Of a stretch of 64,000 bases of DNA, positions 36,786 to 44,675 are shown piece after piece. Numbering within the stretch: the stretch's first letter is position 1; every line of letters starts with the position of its first letter. Origin of the DNA: a virus; IMG/VR virus record IMGVR_UViG_3300028920_002938, positions 1-64,000 of that record. One strand, 5' to 3'. The notes beneath the pieces were generated by a model that saw only the letters and a program-made list of their open reading frames with translations, did no database searches and had not been told where the DNA came from. A program made the position numbers and the translations under genes.

Positions 36786-37173
36786 ATTTATTATAAATAT
36801 CATATTTGTTCCATCTTGTCATTTTTCTATTAGCAGATAATTTATCATCCCAGATATCTGTATCTGTAAGTTTTTGGTATCCAGATGATATCATAGTCTT
36901 AGTTAATTGTGTTAATATATCATAATTCTGTTTTAGACTTTGTCTCGAGTATATATCAATTTGTACACCAAAATCTTCTGCTATTTGTCCTGAAGCAACT
37001 AAGTATCCTAATCTACCTACTGCATTACCACCTATTTGTATAATAGTTATACAAGGATATCCCTGTATTTCATTTTGCCATCCTAACTTTACATTACTAG
37101 CTGATACATGAGCAGTTATATTAGGAGTAGTAGTTATTGTATCGTATAGACTCTTAAGATGTTGATATGACAT
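36784..37173 (-). CDS. Tail terminator / completion protein
   Basis: A 129-residue protein in the classic slot between the neck protein and the tube. Its layout (LKSLYDTITTTPNI, LGWQNEIQGYPCITIIQIGG, FGVQIDIYSRQSLKQNYDIL) fits gpU/gp17-type terminators: an N-terminal helix, a strand with PC(I/V)T, and a central FxVQIDIYS strand. These cap the tube and join it to the head. No catalytic residues are expected. Confidence comes from synteny plus motif layout. Confidence 0.65.
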   Translation of the reverse strand: MSYQHLKSLYDTITTTPNITAHVSASNVKLGWQNEIQGYPCITIIQIGGNAVGRLGYLVASGQIAEDFGVQIDIYSRQSLKQNYDILTQLTKTMISSGYQKLTDTDIWDDKLSANRKMTRWNKYDIYNK

Positions 37174-37174
37174 A

Positions 37175-37654
37175 TTATCTAATTAATCCATTTACACGTG
37201 TTCCAACATATCTTTTTAAGTTTCTTGCCCATCTATCTCTTTGATAATATAATGCATCACCAAGAAAATGTTTTGGCTCTTGTCCTCTAACTTCCTCTAC
37301 TAATACATCCTTACCAAGATATAGATAGTTTCCTTTCTTTGGTTTTATTGGAGTTCTAGAACCACACTCTACTGGAGCTGCGTGTTCTGACCTATTCCAT
37401 AGCTTCCACTGTACATAGCCTTCACTAACTCCAATCTTCTCATAGTCCCACAAGTCTAAATTATCTGTTAATTTATCTTGTGGTTGTCCGTGTGATGTAG
37501 TTTCTCCTATTAAATTATTTCTTAAATTTTCCATTGCTGTATCTACAACATCACTCATAAGTTCTTGTATTGAATCACTAACCATATACTTAAACCCAAC
37601 TCTAAGCTTTTTAAATCTATATAAAGACGGGTCTAATCCAGTTATCTTTATCAT
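37175..37654 (-). CDS. HK97 gp10-like neck / tail-completion protein
   Basis: A 159-residue protein with the HK97-gp10 pattern: a long N-terminal helix (SIQELMSDVVDTAMENLRNNL), a charged central loop, WNRSEHAAPVECGSRTPIKP (the AxxVExGT-like segment), and a C-terminal GQEPKHFLGDALYYQRD (the PxxFLxxA helix). Such proteins complete the neck between the head connector and tail. It overlaps the previous gene by ATGA. Confidence 0.7.
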   Translation of the reverse strand: MIKITGLDPSLYRFKKLRVGFKYMVSDSIQELMSDVVDTAMENLRNNLIGETTSHGQPQDKLTDNLDLWDYEKIGVSEGYVQWKLWNRSEHAAPVECGSRTPIKPKKGNYLYLGKDVLVEEVRGQEPKHFLGDALYYQRDRWARNLKRYVGTRVNGLIR

Positions 37655-37977
37655 TTTATACCTAGTAAAGTTTTTCTAACATATCCACTTGAATCGTCAT
37701 ATACTTCTCTAACTCTATATGTATTTCCACCGTAATGTATTTCATCATCAGTAGTTATCGCTTGGCTACTAAGAAAATAACCATTGAATTTGACATCCTC
37801 AAACTCACCAGGTAGTTCTCTTAATTGTTCTGCACTTACTGGAACCAATCTACATTTTATTCCAGATGTATCAAATGTCATAGTTACTACATCCTCACCT
37901 AATGCATTCGAAGATATAGTCTGCGTATACCGTGCTACAGTCTTGTTTAGCAAAGACTCATAATAACTTTCTGTCAT
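37651..37977 (-). CDS. Head closure / head-tail joining protein
   Basis: A 108-residue protein. VARYTQTISSNALGEDVVT, IKCRLVPVSAEQLRELPGEF and YGGNTYRVREVYDDSSGYV follow the small beta-barrel pattern of SPP1 gp16 / HK97 gp7-like head closure proteins. It sits next to the HNH gene and the connector, with ATGA overlaps on both sides. It would seal the connector pore after packaging. Confidence 0.65.
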   Translation of the reverse strand: MTESYYESLLNKTVARYTQTISSNALGEDVVTMTFDTSGIKCRLVPVSAEQLRELPGEFEDVKFNGYFLSSQAITTDDEIHYGGNTYRVREVYDDSSGYVRKTLLGIK

Positions 37978-38228
37978 TTTTTCTCTAAATATTCTTTATG
38001 AACTAATCTATGACATCTCTTACATAGTGTTTGTAAGTTATTCCAAGTATGTTTACCACCATACTTAACTGGAACAATATGATGACAGTGTGGTGCCCTA
38101 TTTCCACCACCTATCCTACATTTAACTCCACACATTTGACATATGTAGTTATCTCTATTAAATATAGCAAACCTTAATTTATTCCAGTTCTGTGGATATA
38201 ATTTACTAGGTCTCTTATATCTACTCAT
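37974..38228 (-). CDS. HNH endonuclease
   Basis: An 84-residue protein with CQMCGVKC (zinc knuckle), CHHIVPVKYGG (HNH catalytic His pair), NNLQTLCKRCH (Asn and second zinc knuckle) and a final H. This is a minimal HNH domain like HK97 gp74, which works with the terminase in packaging. It is embedded between connector genes by ATGA overlaps. The N-terminus is basic (SRYKRPSKLYPQNWNKLR). Role in packaging is inferred from relatives; a homing role is possible but less likely with such tight overlaps. Confidence 0.9.
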   Translation of the reverse strand: MSRYKRPSKLYPQNWNKLRFAIFNRDNYICQMCGVKCRIGGGNRAPHCHHIVPVKYGGKHTWNNLQTLCKRCHRLVHKEYLEKK

Positions 38229-38634
38229 TAGCTAGTACAATACGCCACCTATTCTTTCCCCTAGAATATAACATATCTTCAGCCATTTGCTCCCATGATT
38301 TAGCTGATTCTGTAGCTGAAACGTGTTGTCCTCTTCCAGAATGAGCATATGTTACTTTATAGTCGCCTAGAGATAAAGACTCAACTATTCCATATTTCTT
38401 AATGAGACTGGGATTACCCTTAATTATCTTTGACATTACTATTAGTAATGCAGGTATTCTACCTTCAGCAACGGGAACACTAGTATCATTATAATATGTT
38501 GCTTTGATATAATCTTCGACAGCTTCTATCTTAAGTAGTAACTCTGCTTTTGTCACATCATTGTAACTTAATGGAGGTGTAAAAGCATTTCTTACCTCAT
38601 ACTCCCTAACTAGGCTTGGATTATAATCAACCAT
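38221..38634 (-). CDS. Head-tail connector / adaptor protein
   Basis: A 137-residue mostly helical protein (LSYNDVTKAELLLKIEAVEDYI, IPALLIVMSKIIKG, SWEQMAEDML) in the slot of gp15/gp6-type adaptors, which form a ring under the portal. The basic C-terminus (YSRGKNRWRIVLANE) fits DNA or ring contacts. It overlaps the following HNH gene by 8 bases. Family by synteny. Confidence 0.55.
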   Translation of the reverse strand: MVDYNPSLVREYEVRNAFTPPLSYNDVTKAELLLKIEAVEDYIKATYYNDTSVPVAEGRIPALLIVMSKIIKGNPSLIKKYGIVESLSLGDYKVTYAHSGRGQHVSATESAKSWEQMAEDMLYSRGKNRWRIVLANE

Positions 38635-38897
38635 TATTCTTCCTCTCCTTCTCCTAATCCATATTGAGGTATTTTTCTTCTATCTACCTTTCTAGAGCTT
38701 CTATCTGCTGGTATTGGTATATTATCAAAGATATATATTTTATCTTCATCAGTTCTACCACCACCCTGATCATCTTCAGTTATGTCAGCTTTTATTCTAT
38801 CTGCAGCAGATAACTTGTTTCTATCCAATAATCCTTTTTCTCTGAGTTTTTGGTAGGTTTTAGTTAGTTTAAATTGATTTCCTCTACCATGTAACAT
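38634..38897 (-). CDS. Small charged head protein, unknown
   Basis: An 87-residue, very hydrophilic protein (LTKTYQKLREKGLLDRNK, then ADITEDDQGGGRTDED, and an acidic GEGEEE end). It lies between the second capsid protein and the connector, separated from the capsid gene by a terminator-like hairpin and the late motif. It may be a small head-completion or regulatory protein. No domain is recognised. Confidence 0.5.
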   Translation of the reverse strand: MLHGRGNQFKLTKTYQKLREKGLLDRNKLSAADRIKADITEDDQGGGRTDEDKIYIFDNIPIPADRSSRKVDRRKIPQYGLGEGEEE

Positions 38898-38920
38898 ATC
38901 TTTATCTCTCTAATTTTATG

Positions 38921-38940
38921 TTAACATAAGGACATACATT
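38921..38940 (-). promoter_or_regulatory. Recurrent late motif (copy h)
   Basis: On the minus strand AATGTATGTCCTTATGTTAA, between the capsid terminator hairpin and the 87-residue gene. Confidence 0.45.
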
Positions 38941-38950
38941 AAAAAATAAA

Positions 38951-38980
38951 GATGTGATATTTTGGAAATATCCCATCATC
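38951..38980 (-). terminator. Hairpin terminator after capsid protein
   Basis: An almost perfect stem: GATGTGATATTT pairs with AAATATCCCATC across TTGG. On the minus strand it is followed by TTTATTTTTTAATG. It comes directly after the capsid stop codon, as expected for a strongly expressed gene needing its own transcript end. Confidence 0.6.
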
Positions 38981-38982
38981 AT

Positions 38983-39963
38983 TTAGTGTTCAATTATGCA
39001 TGCTTTCTCTGGCTGAACTGTTTTCACACCATATCTCATAGTAGCTGCTAAGCCAATCAAGTCGTGAATTGGATCGTCATACTGTTCTACTGTGATATCA
39101 CGTCTCATTCCTATGAAACAGAATGATGGGTCGCAAATCAATGCATGTACATCGTGTTGTGTATCATTTCCACTATTCCACTTGTATGTTCCAGTTGTCC
39201 AACCATCTACAGTTAGTCTGTGTAGTTTTAGTCCGAATATCTTACCAACATCATAATTCCTCAATGCAGCATCACTACCAGCCATATGAGCTTGTAGTAA
39301 ATTATTTGAAGAAATTAATAGGTTTTCTGCAAATGGAGTCATTATCATATCAGTTGGAATCCAATCTCTGTTAAGTATCTCTTTTATACCTGTAAGCATA
39401 TTTGCTAGTGTGAATCCTGCTCCTGCATCTACAGTAGCGATTTGACTATATGTAGACTTGTCTGTTGCCTCATTGATTACATCATAGTTTAGTTTGTGTT
39501 CAATCTTTTGTCCTGCTCTCATTAACTCAAATTCTACCATATCCCATAGACCATCTTCAATCATCTCATTTGTAATGAGAGGTCGTGTACCGACTTTCTT
39601 GATTTTCAAGTCACAGGTATGGAAAGTCTCTGTGTCAATTGGTATAGCTGCTCCTTCTGCTACATCAACTGCTTTTCCTAGATTACCACTCTCTTTGGTA
39701 ATTCTGATTTGGTATGTGTTAGTCTTAACAATTGGAAACACTTGCCTTACGCATTGTAATGGCTTTGAACCTTCTAGAATTGTATTGTATACTTCCTCTT
39801 GAAGTAAGGTATCAGATTCTAATCCCTCACTCATCAAAAGTTCTTTTCGTTCTTTTGGTAGAGTATCTAATACAACTGTTTTGAAGCTCTCGGTGTTTGC
39901 GAGTTTCTTCCTTTCTACGTTGCCAGCATAAGCATACTCAAGCATTTTTGTTAGTTTAGACAT
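38983..39963 (-). CDS. HK97-fold major capsid protein, copy B
   Basis: A 326-residue protein with HK97-fold features: a cleavable-looking N-terminal helical part, VFPIVKTNTYQIRITKESGN, AVDVAEGAAIPIDTETF (E-loop region), VGTRPLITNEMIEDGLWDMVEFEL (spine helix), and the C-terminal GLAATMRYGVKTVQPEKACII. It aligns along its length with the capsid-like protein at 42665-43627 (LEYxYAGxxERK, VxEGAAxP, IxxExIEDGxWDxxE, MRxDIxxE, AxMRxGVKxxxxxAxxI). It follows the protease/scaffold and decoration genes in the usual order and has its own terminator, so it is probably the main shell protein. Confidence 0.82.
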   Translation of the reverse strand: MSKLTKMLEYAYAGNVERKKLANTESFKTVVLDTLPKERKELLMSEGLESDTLLQEEVYNTILEGSKPLQCVRQVFPIVKTNTYQIRITKESGNLGKAVDVAEGAAIPIDTETFHTCDLKIKKVGTRPLITNEMIEDGLWDMVEFELMRAGQKIEHKLNYDVINEATDKSTYSQIATVDAGAGFTLANMLTGIKEILNRDWIPTDMIMTPFAENLLISSNNLLQAHMAGSDAALRNYDVGKIFGLKLHRLTVDGWTTGTYKWNSGNDTQHDVHALICDPSFCFIGMRRDITVEQYDDPIHDLIGLAATMRYGVKTVQPEKACIIEH

Positions 39964-39986
39964 ATTGTCACCTAAATTATTTTCAA

Positions 39987-40005
39987 CATAATAAGAACAT
40001 ACATA
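39987..40005 (-). promoter_or_regulatory. Recurrent late motif (copy i)
   Basis: On the minus strand TATGTATGTTCTTATTATG, upstream of capsid copy B. An AGGTGAC ribosome site follows before the ATG. Confidence 0.5.
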
Positions 40006-40025
40006 GTATCATTATAATAATGAAT

Positions 40026-40436
40026 TTAAATTAATAGTGCTTTACCATAGGCACCGTCTGTAATATCCTGTAATGCAATAGCTTGTATATTTGCACCAGA
40101 ACTTCTAGCGAGTAAAGCTCGTCTGAAGAAACCTTTTGGATATGCACAAAGTGCCATTCCAGCTTTTACCGCACCAGAAACTCTAACCCTAACTTTGTTT
40201 CCTGGTCCAGCAACTGCAACCATGTCATTATGAGCTGCAGGATATAAAGCAACACCAACATAACCTGCGTCCCAAGTGTATTGGCATTTCTTAGCGCAAA
40301 CTCTTACCGCTTCTGTAGCACCAGAACAACAAACAGCCTCTCCACCCTTAATAGCACCAGAAGCCTTGTAATTCATAGTAAATGTGCCTTCTTCAACTAA
40401 TACTGGGTCGTTAGCAATTGCTGTAAATGTCATTGC
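40026..40436 (-). CDS. Capsid decoration / head-fibre protein (DUF2190-like)
   Basis: A 136-residue protein from the ATG at 40436, which has GGAGTGAT just upstream. Alternating small-residue strands (YKASGAIKGGEAVCC, YVGVALYPAAHNDMVAVAG, KVRVRVSGAVKAGMALCA, DGAYGKALLI) match the DUF2190 / lambda gpD-like decoration layout, where repeated GAIKAG-type turns define a beta barrel. Position between the scaffold-protease and capsid fits. It would stabilise the expanded shell. Confidence 0.65.
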   Translation of the reverse strand, partial: AMTFTAIANDPVLVEEGTFTMNYKASGAIKGGEAVCCSGATEAVRVCAKKCQYTWDAGYVGVALYPAAHNDMVAVAGPGNKVRVRVSGAVKAGMALCAYPKGFFRRALLARSSGANIQAIALQDITDGAYGKALLI

Positions 40437-40470
40437 CATATATATCACTCCAATTATTTATAACTTCTTG

Positions 40471-40488
40471 AAATAAATAAAAACATTG
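40471..40488 (-). promoter_or_regulatory. Recurrent late motif (copy j)
   Basis: On the minus strand CAATGTTTTTATTTATTT, between the protease-scaffold stop and the decoration gene. Confidence 0.45.
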
Positions 40489-40497
40489 TTAGATGGA

Positions 40498-41994
40498 TTA
40501 ACTTCTATATACTCGTCCATGTCTTTTGTCTACAATAATACCAGTGTCTTTTTGATAAGTAACTTCTTCTTCTTTCTTAGTCTTTGGTTTTTCTTCCGTT
40601 TCTTCTAGTTTCTTGACTTGTTCTTTGAGTTTTTTGATTTCATCCTTGAAACCATCAATTGCTTCGTCTCTTGCTTTTAAAGCCATCTCAACTTCTTTGT
40701 CAGATTCTTCCACAGTTTCTTCCTCTTTAGGTTCTTCTGTTTCTGGTTCCTTTTCCTCTAGTTCTTTTTCGTGTAGTGACTTTAGTGTTTCTGTAATGGT
40801 TTCTTTTATTGTTTCTATGATATCTGACTTTGTAAGAATATCTTCTGTTGGAATATCCTCTGGCTCTGATTTTTCTTCAGTCTCTGGTTCTTCTTCTTCT
40901 TCTTCGTCATCTTCGTCTTCAGCCTCAACTTTTGGCTCTTCTTCGTCTGATTTCTTAATCTCTTCTGGATTGCAATCTTTGCACTCTTCATCTTCTGATT
41001 TCTTAACGACTGGTTTATTTTCTTTCTTTTTCATGTCTTTCATATAATTTTCTAACATTTCTACTTCACATTTGTTTATTATTTTAAAGCCCGAATCCTT
41101 ATTTACAGGATTTGAACAAACAGAAATCTCAAATAGATTTATCTTATCAATAACTTTGATACATTTATCATCGTCACATTCTTCATGATCTTCTATAATT
41201 TCTCCACCTATTGAGAATCCTCTAATCTCACCATCTTCAATTTTCTTCCATACTTCCTTTGCAATCTCTAAGTCATATCTTATTTCTGCTACTATGAATA
41301 ATCCATTGTCGTCAACGTGTGTTTCTAACCCACCATATTTGTTTATGATTTTACCTATTTGAATATTTTTGTGAACAAGCATTATGTTTGCATATGATTC
41401 GTCAGTTATTAATGTCTCTAGTCCATCTTTTAATACTGCTGGAGGTATATATTCATTTTCTGTATCTACAACTGCTAGAGAAGCATACCCAGCAATTATC
41501 TTTCTATCATCTGTCTTACTTAATAAATTAATATTTCCAAATAAGTCAATATGTATATGTTTTTTATTTATATTTAGTTCTTCACCAGTTTTACTTGATG
41601 TCATTGTTCTTATTCCACGAATGAAATTTTCTATTGGTATGAATGAATTATTGATTGTGAAACTTAATAATGAATTTTCTTTATTCTCACCAACAAGAGA
41701 AGATCCACATTCTGGACAAGTCTTTTCATTACAAGGAACTCCCTTTTCGTGTTCGGTTTTATATCCACACTCTGGACAAACGCAATAGTCGGCTCCACCA
41801 TCACCTTGTCTGTCTCCATCTTGTCCTTGCCCGTCACCTCTTGCCTTCTCTTTAGCTCCTGGGTGTTTCTTTCTCCACATACTATAACACATAGCCACAG
41901 CCTGATCTTTTGGATAACCCTCACTTACGTAAACAGGGACACACCTCTTTATAAAATCAGACTTACTCTCATCTTCTTTTGGCGGACTTGGCAT
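40498..41994 (-). CDS. Prohead protease fused to acidic scaffold, copy B
   Basis: A 498-residue protein in three parts. Residues 1-100: [20 protein letters not shown] and CYSMWRKK, as in protease N-termini of several phages, then a zinc ribbon ([13 protein letters not shown]). Residues ~165-300: an S78-type protease, with [16 protein letters not shown], catalytic His208 (LVHKN), Ser261 ([10 protein letters not shown]) and [11 protein letters not shown]. Residues ~315-498: a Lys/Glu-rich coiled coil typical of scaffolds. The enzyme cleaves scaffold and capsid N-termini during head maturation. The start shares a TAATG with the previous gene. A second protease occurs at 44145-44675. Confidence 0.82.
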   Translation of the reverse strand: MPSPPKEDESKSDFIKRCVPVYVSEGYPKDQAVAMCYSMWRKKHPGAKEKARGDGQGQDGDRQGDGGADYCVCPECGYKTEHEKGVPCNEKTCPECGSSLVGENKENSLLSFTINNSFIPIENFIRGIRTMTSSKTGEELNINKKHIHIDLFGNINLLSKTDDRKIIAGYASLAVVDTENEYIPPAVLKDGLETLITDESYANIMLVHKNIQIGKIINKYGGLETHVDDNGLFIVAEIRYDLEIAKEVWKKIEDGEIRGFSIGGEIIEDHEECDDDKCIKVIDKINLFEISVCSNPVNKDSGFKIINKCEVEMLENYMKDMKKKENKPVVKKSEDEECKDCNPEEIKKSDEEEPKVEAEDEDDEEEEEEPETEEKSEPEDIPTEDILTKSDIIETIKETITETLKSLHEKELEEKEPETEEPKEEETVEESDKEVEMALKARDEAIDGFKDEIKKLKEQVKKLEETEEKPKTKKEEEVTYQKDTGIIVDKRHGRVYRS

Positions 41995-42221
41995 TACTTA
42001 ATCCCTCCTACAATTGCAATTATTAAACCTAATATAGTTACCATAATTCCAACGAAATATTTCCAGCTCTTAAGATTGGTTTCTAGTATTGTTAGTCTTT
42101 CTTGTGTATGCATTGTGTGGTTTGTTAGTAATAACTCAATTTTCTCATATCTTTCATTGAGTGATTTGAGTTCTGCTAGAACATACTTACTCCATTCAGT
42201 CCAACTATTACTCGCATCCAT
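41994..42221 (-). CDS. XhlA-like coiled-coil membrane protein
   Basis: A 75-residue protein: an N-terminal coiled coil ([33 protein letters not shown]) and one C-terminal membrane helix ([19 protein letters not shown]). The layout is that of XhlA/haemolysin-type accessory lysis proteins. Position inside the head cluster between the PAS-like and protease genes is unusual for lysis. It could instead anchor assembly to the membrane. Confidence 0.6.
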   Translation of the reverse strand: MDASNSWTEWSKYVLAELKSLNERYEKIELLLTNHTMHTQERLTILETNLKSWKYFVGIMVTILGLIIAIVGGIK

Positions 42222-42642
42222 TCTTACTACTCCATATCTCTATAATTGCACATACTCCATTTACCCTTAGTGGTAATATAACGACATCAAATATTTCTCC
42301 AGACCAAGGACTTTTAATATCATTAAATATATTAATCTTGGATTTATCTGACCATATATTGTCACAATGATTTTGTAATGGACATTTATTATTTATCCCA
42401 GAACATTTCTTGAATATTAAATCACTTGTATCTATATTGGTGCATTTTTTTAATCTTTCAATTAATCTGTTATTTAGGAATATTACTGTCTTATCTTCTC
42501 TAACAATTGCTACACAAACATTAAGTGTATCAAAGAAGTTACACATACATCGAAATACTTGATGTGGGTGTGTTGGATTATCTATACTATTAGATAGCTC
42601 TTCTGTAAGAACCTCTAATCTCTTGAGTCTTTCATTCATCAT
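42208..42642 (-). CDS. PAS-like, cysteine-rich sensor-type protein
   Basis: A 144-residue protein. A helix (NERLKRLEVLTEELSNSI) precedes a PAS-like fold: FFDTLNVCVAIVREDKTVIFLNNRLIERL is the canonical sequence for the first strands and helices, and IFDVVILPLRVNGVCAIIEIW the last strands. A Cys-rich insert (KKCSGINNKCPLQNHC) resembles the cluster- or disulphide-bearing loops seen in some PAS domains. PAS domains bind haem, flavin or small ligands, or act in protein contacts. No output domain is attached. Finding it in a head cluster is odd. Confidence 0.6.
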   Translation of the reverse strand: MMNERLKRLEVLTEELSNSIDNPTHPHQVFRCMCNFFDTLNVCVAIVREDKTVIFLNNRLIERLKKCTNIDTSDLIFKKCSGINNKCPLQNHCDNIWSDKSKINIFNDIKSPWSGEIFDVVILPLRVNGVCAIIEIWSSKNGCE

Positions 42643-42644
42643 AT

Positions 42645-42664
42645 CAATAAATAGACATACATCA
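42645..42664 (-). promoter_or_regulatory. Recurrent late motif (copy k)
   Basis: On the minus strand TGATGTATGTCTATTTATTG, immediately after the stop of capsid copy A and next to the PAS-like gene's start. Confidence 0.45.
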
Positions 42665-43627
42665 CTACTTACTTAATATCCTAACAGCGGCTTGACTATT
42701 AATAACTTTAACTCCAAATCTCATTGAAGCCACTAATTTGGTTAAATCAAATGCAGGGTCTTTTATATTACTCTCAATTTTTATGTCTTGTCTCATACCT
42801 ATAACAGCATAATTATCTGAATCAATAACCATTCCATAATAGTGATTTGCTGAGTCAGTTGCATCCCAATAACTTGTAGCACCAACCTCTAATGGAGTCA
42901 TTAATTCATACACTTCAACTCCACAAATATCATCTCCAGTATTTGGTGTTATTCCTAATTCTGTAGAACCACTAACACTAGATTTAGATAATAGATATCT
43001 AATAGCTGTTGGGTAACCTATGAATGACATTCTACTATTACCCCAATATAGTTTCTTTAGATATTCACGAGCTAAAGCTATGTCATATGTAGTTATGTGT
43101 GATTCTGCTGGATCTATATCTGCTGGTTTAGTAGCATGATGACCATCTAGTAACTGAGTCATACCAACCTTATTAAGAGTGTTTTCTAGTAGTGCTCCTG
43201 CTCTCTGAACTAATATTTCAATTATATCCCATTGTCCATCTTCTATTAGCTCGTGGGTAATTGGAATTGACGTAGCATATTTGTTTATTTCCACAGTTCC
43301 AGAAGCGAATGTAGCTTTCATAGTTGGAAATGCTGCACCTTCAGAAACCTTATCTACACACCCACTAGGGGATATCATAGACGGAACAACCGCTCTGTAC
43401 TCATTTACATCTATTGTTGGAATTAATTTCCTTATGACTGATCTCTTTTCTGCTCCTACATGTAATGCATTTTCTAACTCAATATTGAGTAGATTATCAC
43501 TACCTGTTCCTTCTTCAGATAATAGGAGTTGCTTAATGTCTTTAGGGAAATTTGATTGATTCAATATCTCTTTTCTCTCATTATCTCCTGCATAGGTATA
43601 TTCTAGTACTTTTGCTAATTTTCCCAT
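42665..43627 (-). CDS. HK97-fold capsid protein, copy A
   Basis: A 320-residue protein homologous to the capsid protein at 38983-39963: both begin MxKLxKxLEYxYAGxxERK, share KVSEGAAFP-type E-loop sequence, an IPITHELIEDGQWDIIEILV spine and end with KLVASMRFGVKVINSQAAVRIL. Divergence is high, so the duplication is old or one copy came from a related virus. It may form a second shell component (for instance pentons) or a minor capsid protein. It follows the portal and first protease in the packaging order. Confidence 0.75.
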   Translation of the reverse strand: MGKLAKVLEYTYAGDNERKEILNQSNFPKDIKQLLLSEEGTGSDNLLNIELENALHVGAEKRSVIRKLIPTIDVNEYRAVVPSMISPSGCVDKVSEGAAFPTMKATFASGTVEINKYATSIPITHELIEDGQWDIIEILVQRAGALLENTLNKVGMTQLLDGHHATKPADIDPAESHITTYDIALAREYLKKLYWGNSRMSFIGYPTAIRYLLSKSSVSGSTELGITPNTGDDICGVEVYELMTPLEVGATSYWDATDSANHYYGMVIDSDNYAVIGMRQDIKIESNIKDPAFDLTKLVASMRFGVKVINSQAAVRILSK

Positions 43628-43634
43628 ATTTTCT

Positions 43635-43658
43635 CATTATATTAAACATTATAACATT
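43635..43658 (-). promoter_or_regulatory. Recurrent late motif (copy l)
   Basis: On the minus strand AATGTTATAATGTTTAATAT then AATG, overlapping the stop of the HIT-like gene and seven bases from the start of capsid copy A. No clear ribosome site lies between. Confidence 0.45.
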
Positions 43659-44004
43659 ACTTTCTTAAATCTTTTATATTTCTTGTGTTTTTTGATATAT
43701 CAGTTATATGAGCATGCCAATGATCTGTTATTTTTCTTCTATTTGTTCTTAACTTTATTCCATTTCCAAATAAAGTTCGACTTCTATATAGTATTCTCCC
43801 CCATTGCTCACGACCGATTTCTGTAACATGATCTGCAACCACAACCATTGGTGTTTTACAAGTAAGACAATCTACTATTACAAAATCATCTTCATTTAAT
43901 ATTTCATCCTTTTCAGGATAATATAATTTAGTTTTTATATTTAATTTAGTGAAGATATCACAAAGAGGACATCCATCAACTCTAAATGTTTTGACTCCCT
44001 TCAT
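43657..44004 (-). CDS. HIT-like (histidine-triad) small protein
   Basis: A 115-residue protein from the ATG at 44004, preceded by GGTGATT; an in-frame GTG nine bases earlier lies within that site. It has CPLC near the start, CLTC in the middle, VVVADHVTEI, and DHWHAHITD near residue 100, where HxHxH-like spacing resembles the histidine triad. HIT proteins hydrolyse nucleotide conjugates, with zinc at the CxxC pairs. The third His of the triad is not certain, so activity is in doubt. It sits between the first protease and capsid copy A. Confidence 0.5.
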   Translation of the reverse strand: MKGVKTFRVDGCPLCDIFTKLNIKTKLYYPEKDEILNEDDFVIVDCLTCKTPMVVVADHVTEIGREQWGRILYRSRTLFGNGIKLRTNRRKITDHWHAHITDISKNTRNIKDLRK

Positions 44005-44152
44005 TTGAATCACCCAAGTACTTTACTGTCTTATCCCCTTTCTTCATAACTAAATAGTTCTTTAGTCTTATTCCCTTATTAAAGGTACACTTTTCACAAT
44101 ATATACCATAGTTTTGGCATACGTTTGCAAATTCACAAATAACTTCACTCAT
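43982..44152 (-). CDS. 56-residue cysteine-rich small protein
   Basis: ATG at 44152 lies within the end of the protease gene (stop at 44145) and the stop lies 23 bases inside the HIT-like gene, so translation is coupled on both sides. The sequence starts MSEVICEFANVCQNYGIYCE and continues KCTFNKG, giving four Cys in CEFANVC and CEKC, a likely zinc finger. The GGTGATT ribosome site of the next gene is inside it. Function unknown. Confidence 0.6.
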   Translation of the reverse strand: MSEVICEFANVCQNYGIYCEKCTFNKGIRLKNYLVMKKGDKTVKYLGDSNEGSQNI

Positions 44153-44675
44153 ATAAAAACTCTGGTGGTTTAGGTCCTTCCTCTGATATTAATGCATCCT
44201 TACACGCTGGTGCAGTAACCACAGCAAGTCCAATATATTCCATATCTTTAACATACCTATTATCTCCTTTATCCCAAGCATCTTCTGTCATAATCTCAAC
44301 AGATAGCCAATTTATTAAACCCTTATCTATTAGACGTATTGTATCTCTTGCATTTTCAGTAATGGGATGGATATATAAATCTCCTTTTACCTTACCATCA
44401 TCGTAGTAGACATTTTCTACTGTACCTATCCTATCTAATACTCCGTGAGAGTGATCTATATTAAGATAATTAGATTGCCATACATTTGCTGTTCTTTCTA
44501 ACACATCTCTATTATAGGCAACTCCTTCTCTAGTGAGTGAGTCAGAGAAAACTCCTTCACTAAGTAATGTGACATCCCGATATATTCTAACATCAGTAGT
44601 TTTACCTATAAGTCTTTTATTATATTTAAACTCTACATATGGTGTATGGAGAGTTTTTATTTGTTTCTTACTCAT
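44145..44675 (-). CDS. Prohead protease, copy A
   Basis: A 176-residue protein with S78-like features: LNIDHSHGVLDRIGTVEN (catalytic His75 or His77), GKVKGDLYI, INWLSVEIMTED (Ser125), and YIGLAVVTAPACKDA (the third conserved region). It immediately follows portal (ATGA overlap), the standard place for this enzyme. Unlike copy B at 40498-41994 it has no scaffold extension. It would cleave the N-terminus of capsid copy A or of the scaffold. Confidence 0.78.
   Translation of the reverse strand: MSKKQIKTLHTPYVEFKYNKRLIGKTTDVRIYRDVTLLSEGVFSDSLTREGVAYNRDVLERTANVWQSNYLNIDHSHGVLDRIGTVENVYYDDGKVKGDLYIHPITENARDTIRLIDKGLINWLSVEIMTEDAWDKGDNRYVKDMEYIGLAVVTAPACKDALISEEGPKPPEFLYE

Noticed and set aside
40613-41047. 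Ser/Phe-rich plus-strand frame
   Set aside because: Antisense of the Glu/Lys-rich scaffold; poly-Ser results from GAA/GAG runs read backwards.
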